From positions 1-64,000 of the forward strand of contig JBCBSS010000014.1 of assembly GCA_039819065.1 (NCBI GenBank): a stretch of DNA of 64,000 nt, in the 5' to 3' direction. Every line of letters begins with the position of its first letter. Position 1 is the first letter of the stretch. This DNA comes from JBCBSS01 sp039819065. GTDB lineage: Bacteria; Bacteroidota; Bacteroidia; Cytophagales; Cyclobacteriaceae. The translations under genes and the position numbers were made by a program. The notes under the pieces were generated by a model, which was given only the letters and a program-made list of their open reading frames with translations, was not told the DNA's origin and made no database searches. This document shows, piece by piece, positions 45,291-54,938 of this stretch.

Positions 45291-46523
45291 CTATTCGTAT
45301 CGCAGGGATTCTATGGGGTCAAGCTTGGAAGCTTTATAGGCAGGATAAAAACCGCTAAGCAGACCAACTCCTACACATATCATCACTCCGACCAACATCC
45401 AATTCCATCTTATTCCTGGTGCTCCTACACCCATCAAATTGGCAACGACATTACCTATCGAAAGTCCCAGGATAATGCCTAAGGCACCACCCATCAGACA
45501 CACAACAATGGCTTCAATAATGAATTGCTCCCTGATCTTGGCAGGATTCGCACCCAACGCCTTGCGTACTCCTATCTCCCTTGTTCTTTCTGTGACTGAA
45601 ACCAGCATAATATTCATCAAGGCTACAGAAGCGCCCAGTAAGGTGACTATGCCAATTCCGAACCCACCTAGCTGAAGGCCGTTGGTAATGCTTGAAAGTC
45701 TTTCCGCCAAGGTCTGGCTTTTCACGATCTCGAATGAGTTGTCTGAACCGATTTGATCTTGCCTGATTGAACGCATCAGCCCTGTCGCCTCACCAATAGC
45801 AAAATCCATTTCGGCCGGGTTAGATATGCCAATACTCAAAGTATATCTCAAATCTCGGTTGGCAATTCTACTGGCATTGAGTACAGGGATCACCACAGCG
45901 TTATCCGTATTATCACCCGAAAAGCCCCCTTTCTCCTCCAGTATACCTATGATCTTATACTTGTTGCCTAACAGCACAAGATCGTCTCCAACCGCCGCCT
46001 CTTTATTCTCGAAAAGTGCCTCTTTTACTTTGATGCCAATAATGGCGACATTGGTACCATAATCTACTTCTATCGAAGAGAAGTTCCGACCTTTGTCAAT
46101 ATTTAGCCCTTCCAAGGCGATGAACTCTTCGTTTCCGCCAAAAACCGTGACATTGGGGTTAGTCTTTTTTGAAAGTCGCTTGATTTCTGCGGATTGGCTC
46201 ACCCTGGCGGAGAGGCTGAGATTAGCATCATACTTATACAAATCCATGAACCGTACCATTTCCTTCAGCTTAACCGGAGGATATGACTTTTGAGAAACAC
46301 CACGATTACGACCTCCCCGGTTCCTTTTAGAATAAATATCGAATGTATTTACACCAAGTTCTGAAAGACTGTCGTTAACAGAGAGTTGAATACCATCAAT
46401 AGCCGTAAGAATTCCGACCAGAGAAGTAATGCCGATAGCTACGATCAAAGCCGTGAGCACACTGCGAAGAAGATTGGCCCTAATAGACCGTAAACCTTCT
46501 TTAATATTTTCAACTATCTGCAT
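45291..46523 (-). CDS. MacB-like ABC transporter permease (FtsX domain), without adjacent ATPase
   Basis: 410 residues. One membrane helix near the N terminus (about 18-38, VLTALIVAIGITSLVGILTA) is followed by a large MacB-like periplasmic domain (about 45-270) and three C-terminal helices with the FtsX motif EIGVRKALGANPAKIREQF. It ends KASKLDPIESLRYE, typical of MacB permeases. MacB-type complexes export peptides or lipoproteins, or transmit force to the periplasm. Its ATPase is not adjacent, so it must pair with one encoded elsewhere. Confidence 0.9.
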   Translation of the reverse strand: MQIVENIKEGLRSIRANLLRSVLTALIVAIGITSLVGILTAIDGIQLSVNDSLSELGVNTFDIYSKRNRGGRNRGVSQKSYPPVKLKEMVRFMDLYKYDANLSLSARVSQSAEIKRLSKKTNPNVTVFGGNEEFIALEGLNIDKGRNFSSIEVDYGTNVAIIGIKVKEALFENKEAAVGDDLVLLGNKYKIIGILEEKGGFSGDNTDNAVVIPVLNASRIANRDLRYTLSIGISNPAEMDFAIGEATGLMRSIRQDQIGSDNSFEIVKSQTLAERLSSITNGLQLGGFGIGIVTLLGASVALMNIMLVSVTERTREIGVRKALGANPAKIREQFIIEAIVVCLMGGALGIILGLSIGNVVANLMGVGAPGIRWNWMLVGVMICVGVGLLSGFYPAYKASKLDPIESLRYE

Positions 46524-46647
46524 GATATGATTGTTAAGGATTTACACAACTAAATTAAGTTAACCCCGTGTTCATTAAGACATAATTTATTTAAATTCAC
46601 TTTTGTGATGTGTGATCGGTCGGTCGTAATGCTGAAATTCTAGGGAT

Positions 46648-47907
46648 ATGAAGAAACTGCTTTTTTTACTGATTCTGTTCGTTGGTTTATCCAAAAGCTA
46701 CGCTAGCTATATACTGGTTCCAATGGACGATAAGCAAGCTAACCACCTGAAATCTTATGGTATAGCTTATTGGATACTTGAAAGCGATATAGAAGTGGAT
46801 TGGCTACTCAATTACAGAGGTGGCAGCTTCATGTTCAAATACTATCAAGCTTTTGAAAATGAGCTCATTATTAGAGGAGTGACCTACGAAGTTATTTCGG
46901 ATGCACAGTCCAACCAGATCGTGAGCCAGATTGCCAGCCCGTCATCCAATACTGATGTAATGAAGCTGGAGAAAGCACCTAAAATTGCCGTTTACTCTCC
47001 CAAAAGCAAACAGCCTTGGGATGACGCGGTGACACTTGTGCTCAGCTATGCAGAAATACCCTACGATGTCATTTTCGACGACGAAGTAATGACTGATGAA
47101 CTACCCAAGTACGATTGGCTCCATCTGCACCATGAAGACTTCACCGGGCAATATGGTAAATTCTATCGCTCATTTAAAAACATGCCCTGGTATATAGAAC
47201 AGCAGAAAGAATTCGAAGCTTCAGCCAGGAAGCATGGATTTAACAAAGTGTCCCACCTTAAACTAGCAGTAGCCAAGCGCATTAAAGCCTACGTCGCCAG
47301 TGGAGGTTTCCTCTTCGCTATGTGCTCAGCTACCGATTCTTACGATATAGCACTGGCCTCTGAAGGTGTTGATATTTGCGAGAGAATGTATGATGGAGAT
47401 GGCGCAGATCCGAATGCTCAGTCCAAACTTAAATACGAGCATACCTTTGCTTTCACTGATTTCATCATCTCTAGAAATGCCTACGAATACGAGTTCTCTA
47501 ATATTGATAATCAAATGCACGAGCGCGGCTTGAGGGAAGAAAACGATTACTTCAATCTTTTCAAGTTTTCAGCCAAATGGGATCCTATTCCCACCATGCT
47601 TACCCAAAATCACACTCAGGTGATCAAAGGCTTCTACGGTCAAACCACAGGCTATAAGAAAAACCTGATTAAACCAGACGTATTAATCATGGGTGAGAAC
47701 AAGTCAATCAAAGAAGTGAAGTACATGCACGGTATCATGGGCAAGGGCTTCTGGACATTCTATGGAGGTCACGACCCTGAAGATTACCAGCATTTGGTTG
47801 GTGAAGAACCTACAGACCTGAACCTACACCCGAATTCGCCAGGTTACAGGCTTATCTTGAATAATATTCTGTTCCCTGCGGCTAAGAAGAAAAAGCAGAA
47901 GACTTAA
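46648..47907 (+). CDS. Conserved secreted Bacteroidota protein (often labelled asparagine synthetase B)
   Basis: 419 residues with a signal peptide (1-19, ending SYAS). It opens YILVPMDDKQANHLKSYGIAYW and has a central region with KIAVYSPKSKQPWDDAVTLVL and VASGGFLFAMCSATDSYDIAL (about residues 218-238), resembling a class I glutamine-amidotransferase-like fold with a Cys at the elbow (MCSA). Homologues carry the label asparagine synthetase B, but none of that enzyme's motifs are present and the protein is exported. The function is unknown. It overlaps the convergent miaE stop by 4 bp. Confidence 0.7.
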   Translation: MKKLLFLLILFVGLSKSYASYILVPMDDKQANHLKSYGIAYWILESDIEVDWLLNYRGGSFMFKYYQAFENELIIRGVTYEVISDAQSNQIVSQIASPSSNTDVMKLEKAPKIAVYSPKSKQPWDDAVTLVLSYAEIPYDVIFDDEVMTDELPKYDWLHLHHEDFTGQYGKFYRSFKNMPWYIEQQKEFEASARKHGFNKVSHLKLAVAKRIKAYVASGGFLFAMCSATDSYDIALASEGVDICERMYDGDGADPNAQSKLKYEHTFAFTDFIISRNAYEYEFSNIDNQMHERGLREENDYFNLFKFSAKWDPIPTMLTQNHTQVIKGFYGQTTGYKKNLIKPDVLIMGENKSIKEVKYMHGIMGKGFWTFYGGHDPEDYQHLVGEEPTDLNLHPNSPGYRLILNNILFPAAKKKKQKT

Positions 47908-48497
47908 TGCATACGGTCTCCGCGGACTTCTAGTCCTTCTAGAATCTCAGCTTCTGCAGCTAACAGTTCTTTCCAGCGTTGCGTAACTCGCTCTTCTGGC
48001 ATGTATTCCTTGGCCAGTTGTAGAAAGTTCTTGTAGTGTCCGGCTTCGGAAACCATTAGTTCATAGTAGAATTTACTTAACTCCTGATCATCTATATATT
48101 TCCAAAGTAGGCGAAAACGCTCACAGCTGCGTGCCTCAATCAATGCATTGATCAACAACTTTTCCATCAGTTGTTCTTCTCTGCTCCCGCCCTTCTTTTC
48201 AATCTTGTTCAGAGCCTTTACGTATTCGTCTGTTCGCTTTTTGCCTAAAGAATAACCCCTTTTCCTCATTTCTTCTAAAACGCGCTCAAAGTGGCTCCAT
48301 TCTTCTGCTACAACCGGCGTGAGCATATCTACCAACTCCTCCTTATCTGGAAACTGAACAATCAAAGAAATGCATGATGAAGCCGCTTTCTGCTCACAAT
48401 AGGCATGATCGACCAGAATATCTTCAATATTCTTTTCTGCTATATTGACCCATCTTGGGTCGGTTGGTAGTTCCAGTCCTAAAACGTGTTTTTCCAT
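47904..48497 (-). CDS. miaE: tRNA-(ms2io6A)-hydroxylase (MiaE family)
   Basis: 197 residues, the family's normal length. The ferritin-like four-helix fold with the di-iron Glu/His ligands is visible: HAYCEQKAAS, VAEEWSHFERVLEEM (about 65-79), ALIEARSCERF and MVSEAGHYKNF (about 145-155). MiaE hydroxylates the isopentenyl group at A37 of tRNA using oxygen. It lies 6 bp after the porin gene, as the last gene of a minus-strand run lpxK-porin-miaE. Confidence 0.88.
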   Translation of the reverse strand: MEKHVLGLELPTDPRWVNIAEKNIEDILVDHAYCEQKAASSCISLIVQFPDKEELVDMLTPVVAEEWSHFERVLEEMRKRGYSLGKKRTDEYVKALNKIEKKGGSREEQLMEKLLINALIEARSCERFRLLWKYIDDQELSKFYYELMVSEAGHYKNFLQLAKEYMPEERVTQRWKELLAAEAEILEGLEVRGDRMH

Positions 48498-48503
48498 CTT
48501 ATG

Positions 48504-50423
48504 CTAATCGTAAAAGCCCCATTGAAATCCGAAATCTACCACACTGGCCTGCCCGGGGTAGAATGGCGTGGTGAAGTAACCAGACCCTCTTATCACCTGC
48601 ACAAGGTTGTGGTACTTCAGAAATAACCTCGCTCGGTTGATTTTGAAGTTACCAAAGATATCAGTAAGCGGATAGGCATTCACCTCAAAAGGGTCTTGCC
48701 CCTGGATATAAAACTGTTGAATGGCAGGATCGTAGGCAGGCGCATTATACGCTGGCCGCCAGATAAAATCAACACCCAACTGTAATTCTAAATTGCCATC
48801 AAACAGGATGTTTTCATAATACAATTTAGAATTGACAAAAATATCCGGGATGCTGAATGCCTCTCGTTCTTCCCCGGTCACTTCTGTGTAAATGATTTCG
48901 TTCATCCAATGGAAGCGTTTGGCAAAGTCGAAGTTGACTTTTACGCTAGGTGAAAGGATTTGTGCACTACCACTGGTTTGCACAGGCAAAACCTGCTGCC
49001 CTTCTCTGAGGGTATCCTCCTGGAAGTAAACGTAGCTTCCCACCCTTTGTATGCTTGCACCAGGTATTACTTCCAGCCTGCCCAGTTTCAATTTTAGCGA
49101 TCCTTTAAGTTCATCTGTGGTAACTGATGAGAAGTCGTTTTCCCAAAAGTCATGGCTACCCCGATACAACCTTTGAACAAAGGTTGGTTGATAATTTACC
49201 CTTCTTAGGGAGACATCATACCAAGTACCCTTTAAAGAGCCGCCTATTTTAAAGTTTCCACTAGAAAGGTACTCTCCGAAGCCGGAAACAATATTGGTTG
49301 AGTCAATGGTAATCCTGATGTTAAAGCCCCCGTATTCTTCAAAAAGGTCATTTTCAATACCAGTCGTATCAGGATCGATATATCGATAAAGTAACTGCAC
49401 GTCTCTGCCTTTTAGGTAGAAATTGTAGAAAACATCGGCCGCTTCCCCTTTCACACCTACTTCATTGGTAGTCGTCCTGAATATGGATCGGTCTGCCACA
49501 GGTATGGTATCCACCTCCACGAAGTCGAAGAATGGGTCGTCTATAGCACCGTCATCTCTGAAATCAGCTACCTGTCTATACTTGTCAAAGCTGTGATATA
49601 CCTGTAATAGCTTTGAGAATTTGTACTCGTGGTATAAATGAAAGTTGGTGCGTAATTCTTCTGTGCGGGCGTCGTTCAAAAATATAGGTGCATTGTCATC
49701 AAATGGGTCTTGCGTAAGGGCCACATTGACACCACCAAATTCGTTCACCTCATGGTTCATTCGAATGAAATTACCAAACAACTGGTACTTCAAGTTTTTG
49801 GAAACATAGTGCGTGTAAAGATCATAGTATGTATTGTCCACATTTCGGTCTCCACGCCCTGACCGTTGAATCTGCTTGTCAATGGATAATCGTCTGAAGT
49901 CAAAACCCACATTCCACAACGGATCGATATTCCGGCTGTATGAGATATCGGTTACGGCCCTATTACTACCGCCAAGTGTAATACCGAGGCTGGAATAAGC
50001 GGAAAGAGTATTGTAATATTTGATTTCGGCCGGTTTAACCCAATAAGGGTCATAAACGGAATAGCCCGATCGGGCTCCAATTATATCGGGGGGAGTAAAG
50101 TAGTACGGATTCATGGCTGTGCCAATATTGCCAAGATCCTGGTATTTGTTATCCAGCTTGTTTACGAAAGTGAATCTATGAAAGTCATCAATGAGGGTAT
50201 CAATAGGATAATAGGCCCTCTGGTTATATCGTACGTTATCTTCAAAAGTGAAGAACACGCTACTCGGTCCAAATTCCTGACGTGTGGTATCGTCCAGAAT
50301 ACCTGACCCTATACCCCTTTGAGCTTCTTCATTCTCTTCATTCTCAAAATCCTGCGCCAATACATTTTGTACAGCAATAAAGGCGAGCAACTGCACAAGA
50401 AAGACCCTTAAACAAATATTCAT
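48504..50423 (-). CDS. Putative outer-membrane porin (Bacteroidota-specific)
   Basis: 639 residues with a signal peptide (1-23, ending VLAQ). The bulk is made of alternating aromatic/hydrophobic beta strands (YDLYTHYVSKNLKYQLFGNF, FNLHLYHEYKFSKLLQVY-type stretches) and ends with ...DFGFQWGFYD, an aromatic C-terminal strand as expected for a barrel. This length and composition fit the putative porin family of Bacteroidota. It is placed between lpxK (16 bp upstream) and miaE (6 bp downstream). Its cargo is unknown. Confidence 0.8.
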   Translation of the reverse strand: MNICLRVFLVQLLAFIAVQNVLAQDFENEENEEAQRGIGSGILDDTTRQEFGPSSVFFTFEDNVRYNQRAYYPIDTLIDDFHRFTFVNKLDNKYQDLGNIGTAMNPYYFTPPDIIGARSGYSVYDPYWVKPAEIKYYNTLSAYSSLGITLGGSNRAVTDISYSRNIDPLWNVGFDFRRLSIDKQIQRSGRGDRNVDNTYYDLYTHYVSKNLKYQLFGNFIRMNHEVNEFGGVNVALTQDPFDDNAPIFLNDARTEELRTNFHLYHEYKFSKLLQVYHSFDKYRQVADFRDDGAIDDPFFDFVEVDTIPVADRSIFRTTTNEVGVKGEAADVFYNFYLKGRDVQLLYRYIDPDTTGIENDLFEEYGGFNIRITIDSTNIVSGFGEYLSSGNFKIGGSLKGTWYDVSLRRVNYQPTFVQRLYRGSHDFWENDFSSVTTDELKGSLKLKLGRLEVIPGASIQRVGSYVYFQEDTLREGQQVLPVQTSGSAQILSPSVKVNFDFAKRFHWMNEIIYTEVTGEEREAFSIPDIFVNSKLYYENILFDGNLELQLGVDFIWRPAYNAPAYDPAIQQFYIQGQDPFEVNAYPLTDIFGNFKINRARLFLKYHNLVQVIRGSGYFTTPFYPGQASVVDFGFQWGFYD

Positions 50424-50439
50424 GATTGCGACCGCAAAA

Positions 50440-51480
50440 CTAACGAACCATTTTCAAAACCCTTTCATCAAAAGCCCTGCCATTATCGATAAAATAGGTT
50501 TCTATTGGTAAATAAAATAAAGGCAAGTCCTCTAGCAATGCTTTTACCTCCGGATCCAGCAGCTTCACCATATCTTTTTCTGTTGTGAGTATCACTGCAT
50601 CATTGGCCCGATGCGTTTCATACCAGTCTCTAATCTTTTCAGCTTCTCTAACACTGTAAGCATAGTGATCTCCATATACCTTGTGCTCTATTAGATCATA
50701 ATTTGAACTAACGTACTCTTTCAATAAGTGCGATTTGGCAATACCAGAGAACAATAGCACTCTGCTATTCCATTCTACAGTGCCGAAAAGCCTTACCGGC
50801 TCATGATACTTAATGCCGGCAAAGGCGATTAGAGTGTCATTTCCAGTATAATGTTGGATATGCTTTCGGTAATCGATAAAACTATCCGGCGATACGTCTT
50901 TCGGGCATTTGGTGACTACTACTATATCCGCGCGCTTAGCACCTCTACGAGATTCTCGCAACCTTCCTGCCGGCATAACATAATCGTCATAAAAAGGCTG
51001 CTGGTATTCGGTAAGTAGAATGCTCAGGCCCGGTTTAACCGTACGATGTTGATAAGCATCATCTAAAATGATCACTTCAGTATCTTCCCTTTCAAACAGT
51101 ATCTGAGGAATGGCCAGGGCACGTTCCTCACCCACCGTTACATGTACTTCGTGCTTGAATTTCTCATAGAATTGATAGGGCTCGTCACCTAGTGTCTTGG
51201 AAGAATCCTCCTCCCCTGCAATTCGAAAACCCCTGCTCCTTCTGCCATAGCCACGGCTCAACGTAGCAACCTTGTATTTATCTTTCAATAACCGGATCAG
51301 ATATTCTACCATAGGACTTTTGCCAGTACCCCCTACAGCCAGATTGCCAACACTGATCACATTCGTATCGAACTCAAATGATCGCTTATGTTCAATGTTA
51401 TAAAGGTGATTACGAAAGCGGGTGGCTATATCGTAGAGCACTGCAAAAGGAAACAATAATATGCGGAGCAATAAAGGCAA
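50440..51480 (-). CDS. lpxK: Tetraacyldisaccharide 4'-kinase LpxK
   Basis: 346 residues. The N-terminal membrane-associated helix (LLRILLFPFAVLYDIATRFR) and the P-loop VGNLAVGGTGKSPMVEYL (about 43-60) are typical. EVIILDDAYQHRTVKPG gives the Asp and His near the active site. LpxK phosphorylates the 4' position of the lipid A precursor at the inner membrane. First gene of the lpxK-porin-miaE run. The gene diverges from nif3, with only 54 bp between starts. Confidence 0.95.
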   Translation of the reverse strand: MPLLLRILLFPFAVLYDIATRFRNHLYNIEHKRSFEFDTNVISVGNLAVGGTGKSPMVEYLIRLLKDKYKVATLSRGYGRRSRGFRIAGEEDSSKTLGDEPYQFYEKFKHEVHVTVGEERALAIPQILFEREDTEVIILDDAYQHRTVKPGLSILLTEYQQPFYDDYVMPAGRLRESRRGAKRADIVVVTKCPKDVSPDSFIDYRKHIQHYTGNDTLIAFAGIKYHEPVRLFGTVEWNSRVLLFSGIAKSHLLKEYVSSNYDLIEHKVYGDHYAYSVREAEKIRDWYETHRANDAVILTTEKDMVKLLDPEVKALLEDLPLFYLPIETYFIDNGRAFDERVLKMVR

Positions 51481-51534
51481 TGATCGAGATTAAGATTTTT
51501 GAATAAATTTGAGTCGACGCAAAATTCGCCTTTT

Positions 51535-52632
51535 ATGACTAAAATAAAAGAAGTAGTCCGATATTTAGAGAGCATTGCACCAACCCCCTTCCAGGAGAGT
51601 TATGATAACTCAGGTTTAATCGTAGGGAACGCTAATGCTGAAGTCAGCGGTATTCTCATCACATTGGATTCTACTGAGGCCGTGGTAGAAGAGGCCATGG
51701 AAAAAGGCTGTAACCTCATTATAGCCCATCATCCCATTGTTTTTCGTGGTTTAAAAAAGATAACTGGCAGGCATTATGTAGAAAGAGTAATTATCAAAGC
51801 CATTAAGCATGATGTCGCCATTTATGCTATCCACACTAACCTTGACAATGTCGCGCAGGGTGTAAATAAAATGATATGCGAAAAGATTGGACTCCAGAAC
51901 CTTCGCATTCTGGCCCCTAAAAACGACACCTTAAGTAAGTTAGTCACTTTTGTACCTGAAGGCAGCCTGGACAAGGTAATGGATGCGCTTAACGAAGCAG
52001 GTGCAGGCGCCATTGGCAATTATGAAAAATGCAGCTTCAGGGTGTCGGGCACCGGTACTTTTCAACCCAATGATGAGGCCAACCCGCATATTGGTGAGCG
52101 CAATCAGTTTGAAGAAGTAAAAGAGGATAGATTAGAAGTCATGTTCCCTTCGCACCTTGAGGGAGCCGTACTTAATGCTTTGAAGTCAGCGCATCCGTAC
52201 GAGGAGGTGGCCTATTACTTCACCAAATTGACTAACCAAAACCAGGAAGTTGGATCAGGTATGATTGGGGAATTACCAGCACCTATGGAACCTCATGACT
52301 TCTTACTTTGTTTAAAAGATAACATGCAATTGAAGTGCATAAGACACACCGAATTATTGGATAGAACAGTTAAGCGAGTAGCAGTTTGTGGCGGTGCAGG
52401 AAGTTTCCTTCTTCCAAAGGCGATTAGCAAAAAAGCCGATGTCTTTGTAACAGCAGATTTTAAATACCACGAGTTTTTTGATGCTGATCAGCAAATCGTT
52501 ATTGCCGATATTGGGCATTATGAGAGTGAGGTATTCACGAAAGACCTGCTACATGCGCTATTAACAAAAAAATTCACTAATTTCGCACTCAATTTGTCTG
52601 GAATTGTAACTAATCCTATAAGCTACATATAA
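51535..52632 (+). CDS. Nif3-like dinuclear metal-centre protein
   Basis: 365 residues from the ATG at 51535; an upstream TTG at 51499 would add 12 residues. Metal-binding residues are in LIIAHHPIVFRGLKK (about 65-79) and DVFVTADFKYHEFFD (about 305-319), with DIGHYESE near the end. An inserted PII-like domain (about 130-240) makes this the long bacterial form. Nif3/YbgI proteins form toroidal hexamers; the bacterial substrate is not established, with GTP cyclohydrolase I-like activity claimed only for some. It is followed 5 bp later by the coiled-coil protein, a common pairing. Confidence 0.9.
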   Translation: MTKIKEVVRYLESIAPTPFQESYDNSGLIVGNANAEVSGILITLDSTEAVVEEAMEKGCNLIIAHHPIVFRGLKKITGRHYVERVIIKAIKHDVAIYAIHTNLDNVAQGVNKMICEKIGLQNLRILAPKNDTLSKLVTFVPEGSLDKVMDALNEAGAGAIGNYEKCSFRVSGTGTFQPNDEANPHIGERNQFEEVKEDRLEVMFPSHLEGAVLNALKSAHPYEEVAYYFTKLTNQNQEVGSGMIGELPAPMEPHDFLLCLKDNMQLKCIRHTELLDRTVKRVAVCGGAGSFLLPKAISKKADVFVTADFKYHEFFDADQQIVIADIGHYESEVFTKDLLHALLTKKFTNFALNLSGIVTNPISYI

Positions 52633-52637
52633 TTTAC

Positions 52638-53411
52638 ATGGAAAATTCAGTATCTCAACAGCTCGATGCACTAGTTAAACTACAATCCATTGACTCTAAA
52701 CTGGATGAAATCAAAAAGTTAAGAGGAGATTTGCCTGAGGAGGTTCAGGATCTGGAAGACGAGTTAGAGGGCTACAACACGAGATTAAACAGGTTCAACT
52801 CTGAACTGGAGGCTTTTGAGGATAATATCAAACAAAACAAGGCTGGTATTAAGGAGGCTGAAAAACTCATTCAGAAGTATGAGTCTCAGCAAATGAACGT
52901 AAGGAACAACCGTGAATACGATGCGATCACCAAAGAGATTGAACTTCAAACATTAGAAATTCAAATACTCGAAAAGAAGATCAAAGAGATTTACGGTCAA
53001 ATAGAAAAGAAAAACGAAGACGTTGAAGCCACCAAATTCTTGATCTCTGAAAGACAAGAAGACTTGGCTACTAAAAAACAGGAGTTAGATTCACTCATGA
53101 AAGAGAGTGAAGAGGAAGAACGCAAACTTGGAGACGACAGGGTAAAAGCATCTAAAAACATTGAAGAAAAACTCTTTAAGTACTACGAAAGGCTAAGAAA
53201 AAGCCTTACCAACGGCTTGGCAGTAGTTAAGGTAAGTCGTGGTGCCGCAGAGGGTTGTAACATTATCATTCCTCCGCAGAAGATCGCTGAGATCAAGGAG
53301 AGAAAGAGAATTGTTATTGACGAGCACTCTGGTAGAATTCTGGCTTCAGTTGAGGTGGTAGAGCAGGTTGAGGAAAAGCCAAAAAGAACCACAAGAAGAA
53401 AAAAAGCATAA
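52638..53411 (+). CDS. Coiled-coil protein of the C4 zinc-ribbon family with a decayed zinc ribbon
   Basis: 257 residues. Residues about 5-180 form a long coiled-coil hairpin. Residues about 195-240 align with the C4-type zinc-ribbon tail of the CT398-like family (SRGAAEGCNIIIPPQKI, VIDEHSGRILAS), but of the four expected cysteines only one remains. A Lys/Arg-rich tail ends the protein (RTTRRKKA). It is co-transcribed with nif3. The family is linked with regulation of flagellar or transcription factors in a few bacteria; the role here is unknown. Confidence 0.82.
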   Translation: MENSVSQQLDALVKLQSIDSKLDEIKKLRGDLPEEVQDLEDELEGYNTRLNRFNSELEAFEDNIKQNKAGIKEAEKLIQKYESQQMNVRNNREYDAITKEIELQTLEIQILEKKIKEIYGQIEKKNEDVEATKFLISERQEDLATKKQELDSLMKESEEEERKLGDDRVKASKNIEEKLFKYYERLRKSLTNGLAVVKVSRGAAEGCNIIIPPQKIAEIKERKRIVIDEHSGRILASVEVVEQVEEKPKRTTRRKKA

Positions 53412-53444
53412 GACTTGAGCAATAAGCTTAAGCTAAATATTGAC

Positions 53445-54938
53445 ATGAAGGTAAGTCGTATGACTTACCTTTTTTTGTTACTAGTCCTTGGTATTAGTTT
53501 CAAGGTAAGTGCCCAGGATATATGGGCCTTTGATGAACCCACCAAGAATGCCTACCGAGACATCCTCAAGTTAAAATTGAAAGCCGGTAGAGCACAACTT
53601 GACGTAATTCCCTCTGGTCGCAATTCACCGGCAAAACTATACCTGCAAAGTTTCGCTGAAACAATCGAAGTACTTATCAGCGGTGATAAAGATCTCTTCG
53701 ATGACTATGAAGCCAATGCCGAAAGGCACATTAAAGAAATTGATGCCATCAAAACAGCATCGCCGTATCAACTTTACTATCAGGCCGAGATCAAACTGCA
53801 ATGGGCCTTCGTTTACATCAAATTCGGAAAAGAGCTGGATGCTGCACTTAATTTAAGACAGTGCTACAGGCTACTCACCAAGAACCAGGAACGATACCCT
53901 GAGTTCTTGCCTAACTACAAGTCATTAGGACTCATGCACATTGTCATTGGATCAGTACCGGATAAATACCAATGGCTGCTCGACCTTATCGGATTGGAAG
54001 GCACCATAGACCAAGGTATGCAAGAGCTCAGTAAGCTTGAAGAAAGTTCAAGCGTCTTCAATCTAGAGGCAGCGCTTCTAAAGAACCTGATGAAGGCATA
54101 CATTCTTCACAGAACCAAGGAAGCAGTAGAGTCTCTCGACCAAATAGTAACCCAAAACGATGACAACCTGCTCGCGCTCTATTTATACGTTTCTGCCCTA
54201 CTCAAGGACTCACAAAGTGAAACAGCACTTGAGCTTTTGAGAAAGGACGGTATCAGATCCGATACCTATATTGATTTCGCTTTTCTTGACTACTTGAAGG
54301 GAGAGATATATCTGCAGAAAGGTGAGTATGACGTAGCCATTCTTTACTTGAACAAATTCATAGAGTCGTTTAAAGGTGCCAATTCTATCAAGGATGCTCA
54401 CTATAAAATATTTCTGGCCTATTGGTTAAGTGATAGAATAGAAGAAGCAGATGTCTATTTTCAGAAGGCTAAACGAACTGGAAAAAGAAATACCGAGGCT
54501 GACAAACATGCAGCCAAGATGCTGGCATCAGGCCAACGTCCTAACAAACCTATCATGAAAATCCGTCTATCAACCGATGGAGGATACTATGAAATAGCCA
54601 AGCAGCTCATAGAGGAGTTGAACCTTGAAGACCTGAAAGAAGAAAAAGACAGGATCGAGTTTCAATACCGTCAGGCGCGACTTCATCATAAAACCGGTGA
54701 GTTGAACAAAGCGGTATCGCTTTACACCAAGACCATCGAAAATGCGGGTAAGAATCCATGGTACTTTGCCCCTAACTCAGCCCTGCAATTGGGTTACATT
54801 TACCTTGATCTGGAAAACAAGGAAGCGGCTAAAAAGTATTTCAAGCTAGCACTGACCTATCGCAATCATGAATACAAAACAAGCATAGACAATAAGGCGA
54901 AGTCAGCCTTGTCCAGCCTTAAGAAAGAAATCCGTTAA
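53445..54938 (+). CDS. Secreted/periplasmic TPR protein
   Basis: About 497 residues from the ATG at 53445 (492 if the second ATG at 53460 is used). The signal peptide is TYLFLLLVLGISFKVSAQ. Several TPR units are seen (about 95-130, 240-350, 400-485), with KGEIYLQKGEYDVAILYLNKF and SALQLGYIYLDLENKEAAKKYF as clear examples. It is thus a periplasmic scaffold or outer-membrane-associated protein of unknown partner. The start lies inside a strong terminator hairpin, whose T run encodes the hydrophobic signal core. Its 3' end overlaps the convergent phosphatase gene by 20 bp. Confidence 0.82.
   Translation: MKVSRMTYLFLLLVLGISFKVSAQDIWAFDEPTKNAYRDILKLKLKAGRAQLDVIPSGRNSPAKLYLQSFAETIEVLISGDKDLFDDYEANAERHIKEIDAIKTASPYQLYYQAEIKLQWAFVYIKFGKELDAALNLRQCYRLLTKNQERYPEFLPNYKSLGLMHIVIGSVPDKYQWLLDLIGLEGTIDQGMQELSKLEESSSVFNLEAALLKNLMKAYILHRTKEAVESLDQIVTQNDDNLLALYLYVSALLKDSQSETALELLRKDGIRSDTYIDFAFLDYLKGEIYLQKGEYDVAILYLNKFIESFKGANSIKDAHYKIFLAYWLSDRIEEADVYFQKAKRTGKRNTEADKHAAKMLASGQRPNKPIMKIRLSTDGGYYEIAKQLIEELNLEDLKEEKDRIEFQYRQARLHHKTGELNKAVSLYTKTIENAGKNPWYFAPNSALQLGYIYLDLENKEAAKKYFKLALTYRNHEYKTSIDNKAKSALSSLKKEIR
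53448..53476 (+). terminator. Perfect terminator-like hairpin overlapping the next gene's start codon
   Basis: A 10-bp perfect stem AAGGTAAGTC/GACTTACCTT (53448-53457, 53462-53471), loop GTAT, is followed by five further T. It lies 36 bp after the zinc-ribbon gene and includes an ATG (53460-53462) in frame with the TPR gene. It looks like a Rho-independent terminator for nif3 and its partner. Confidence 0.75.

Noticed and set aside
45130..45339. 69-codon plus-strand open frame in the repeat-rich spacer
   Set aside because: It runs through inverted repeats and into the antisense of the permease gene, has no recognisable domain and odd composition.
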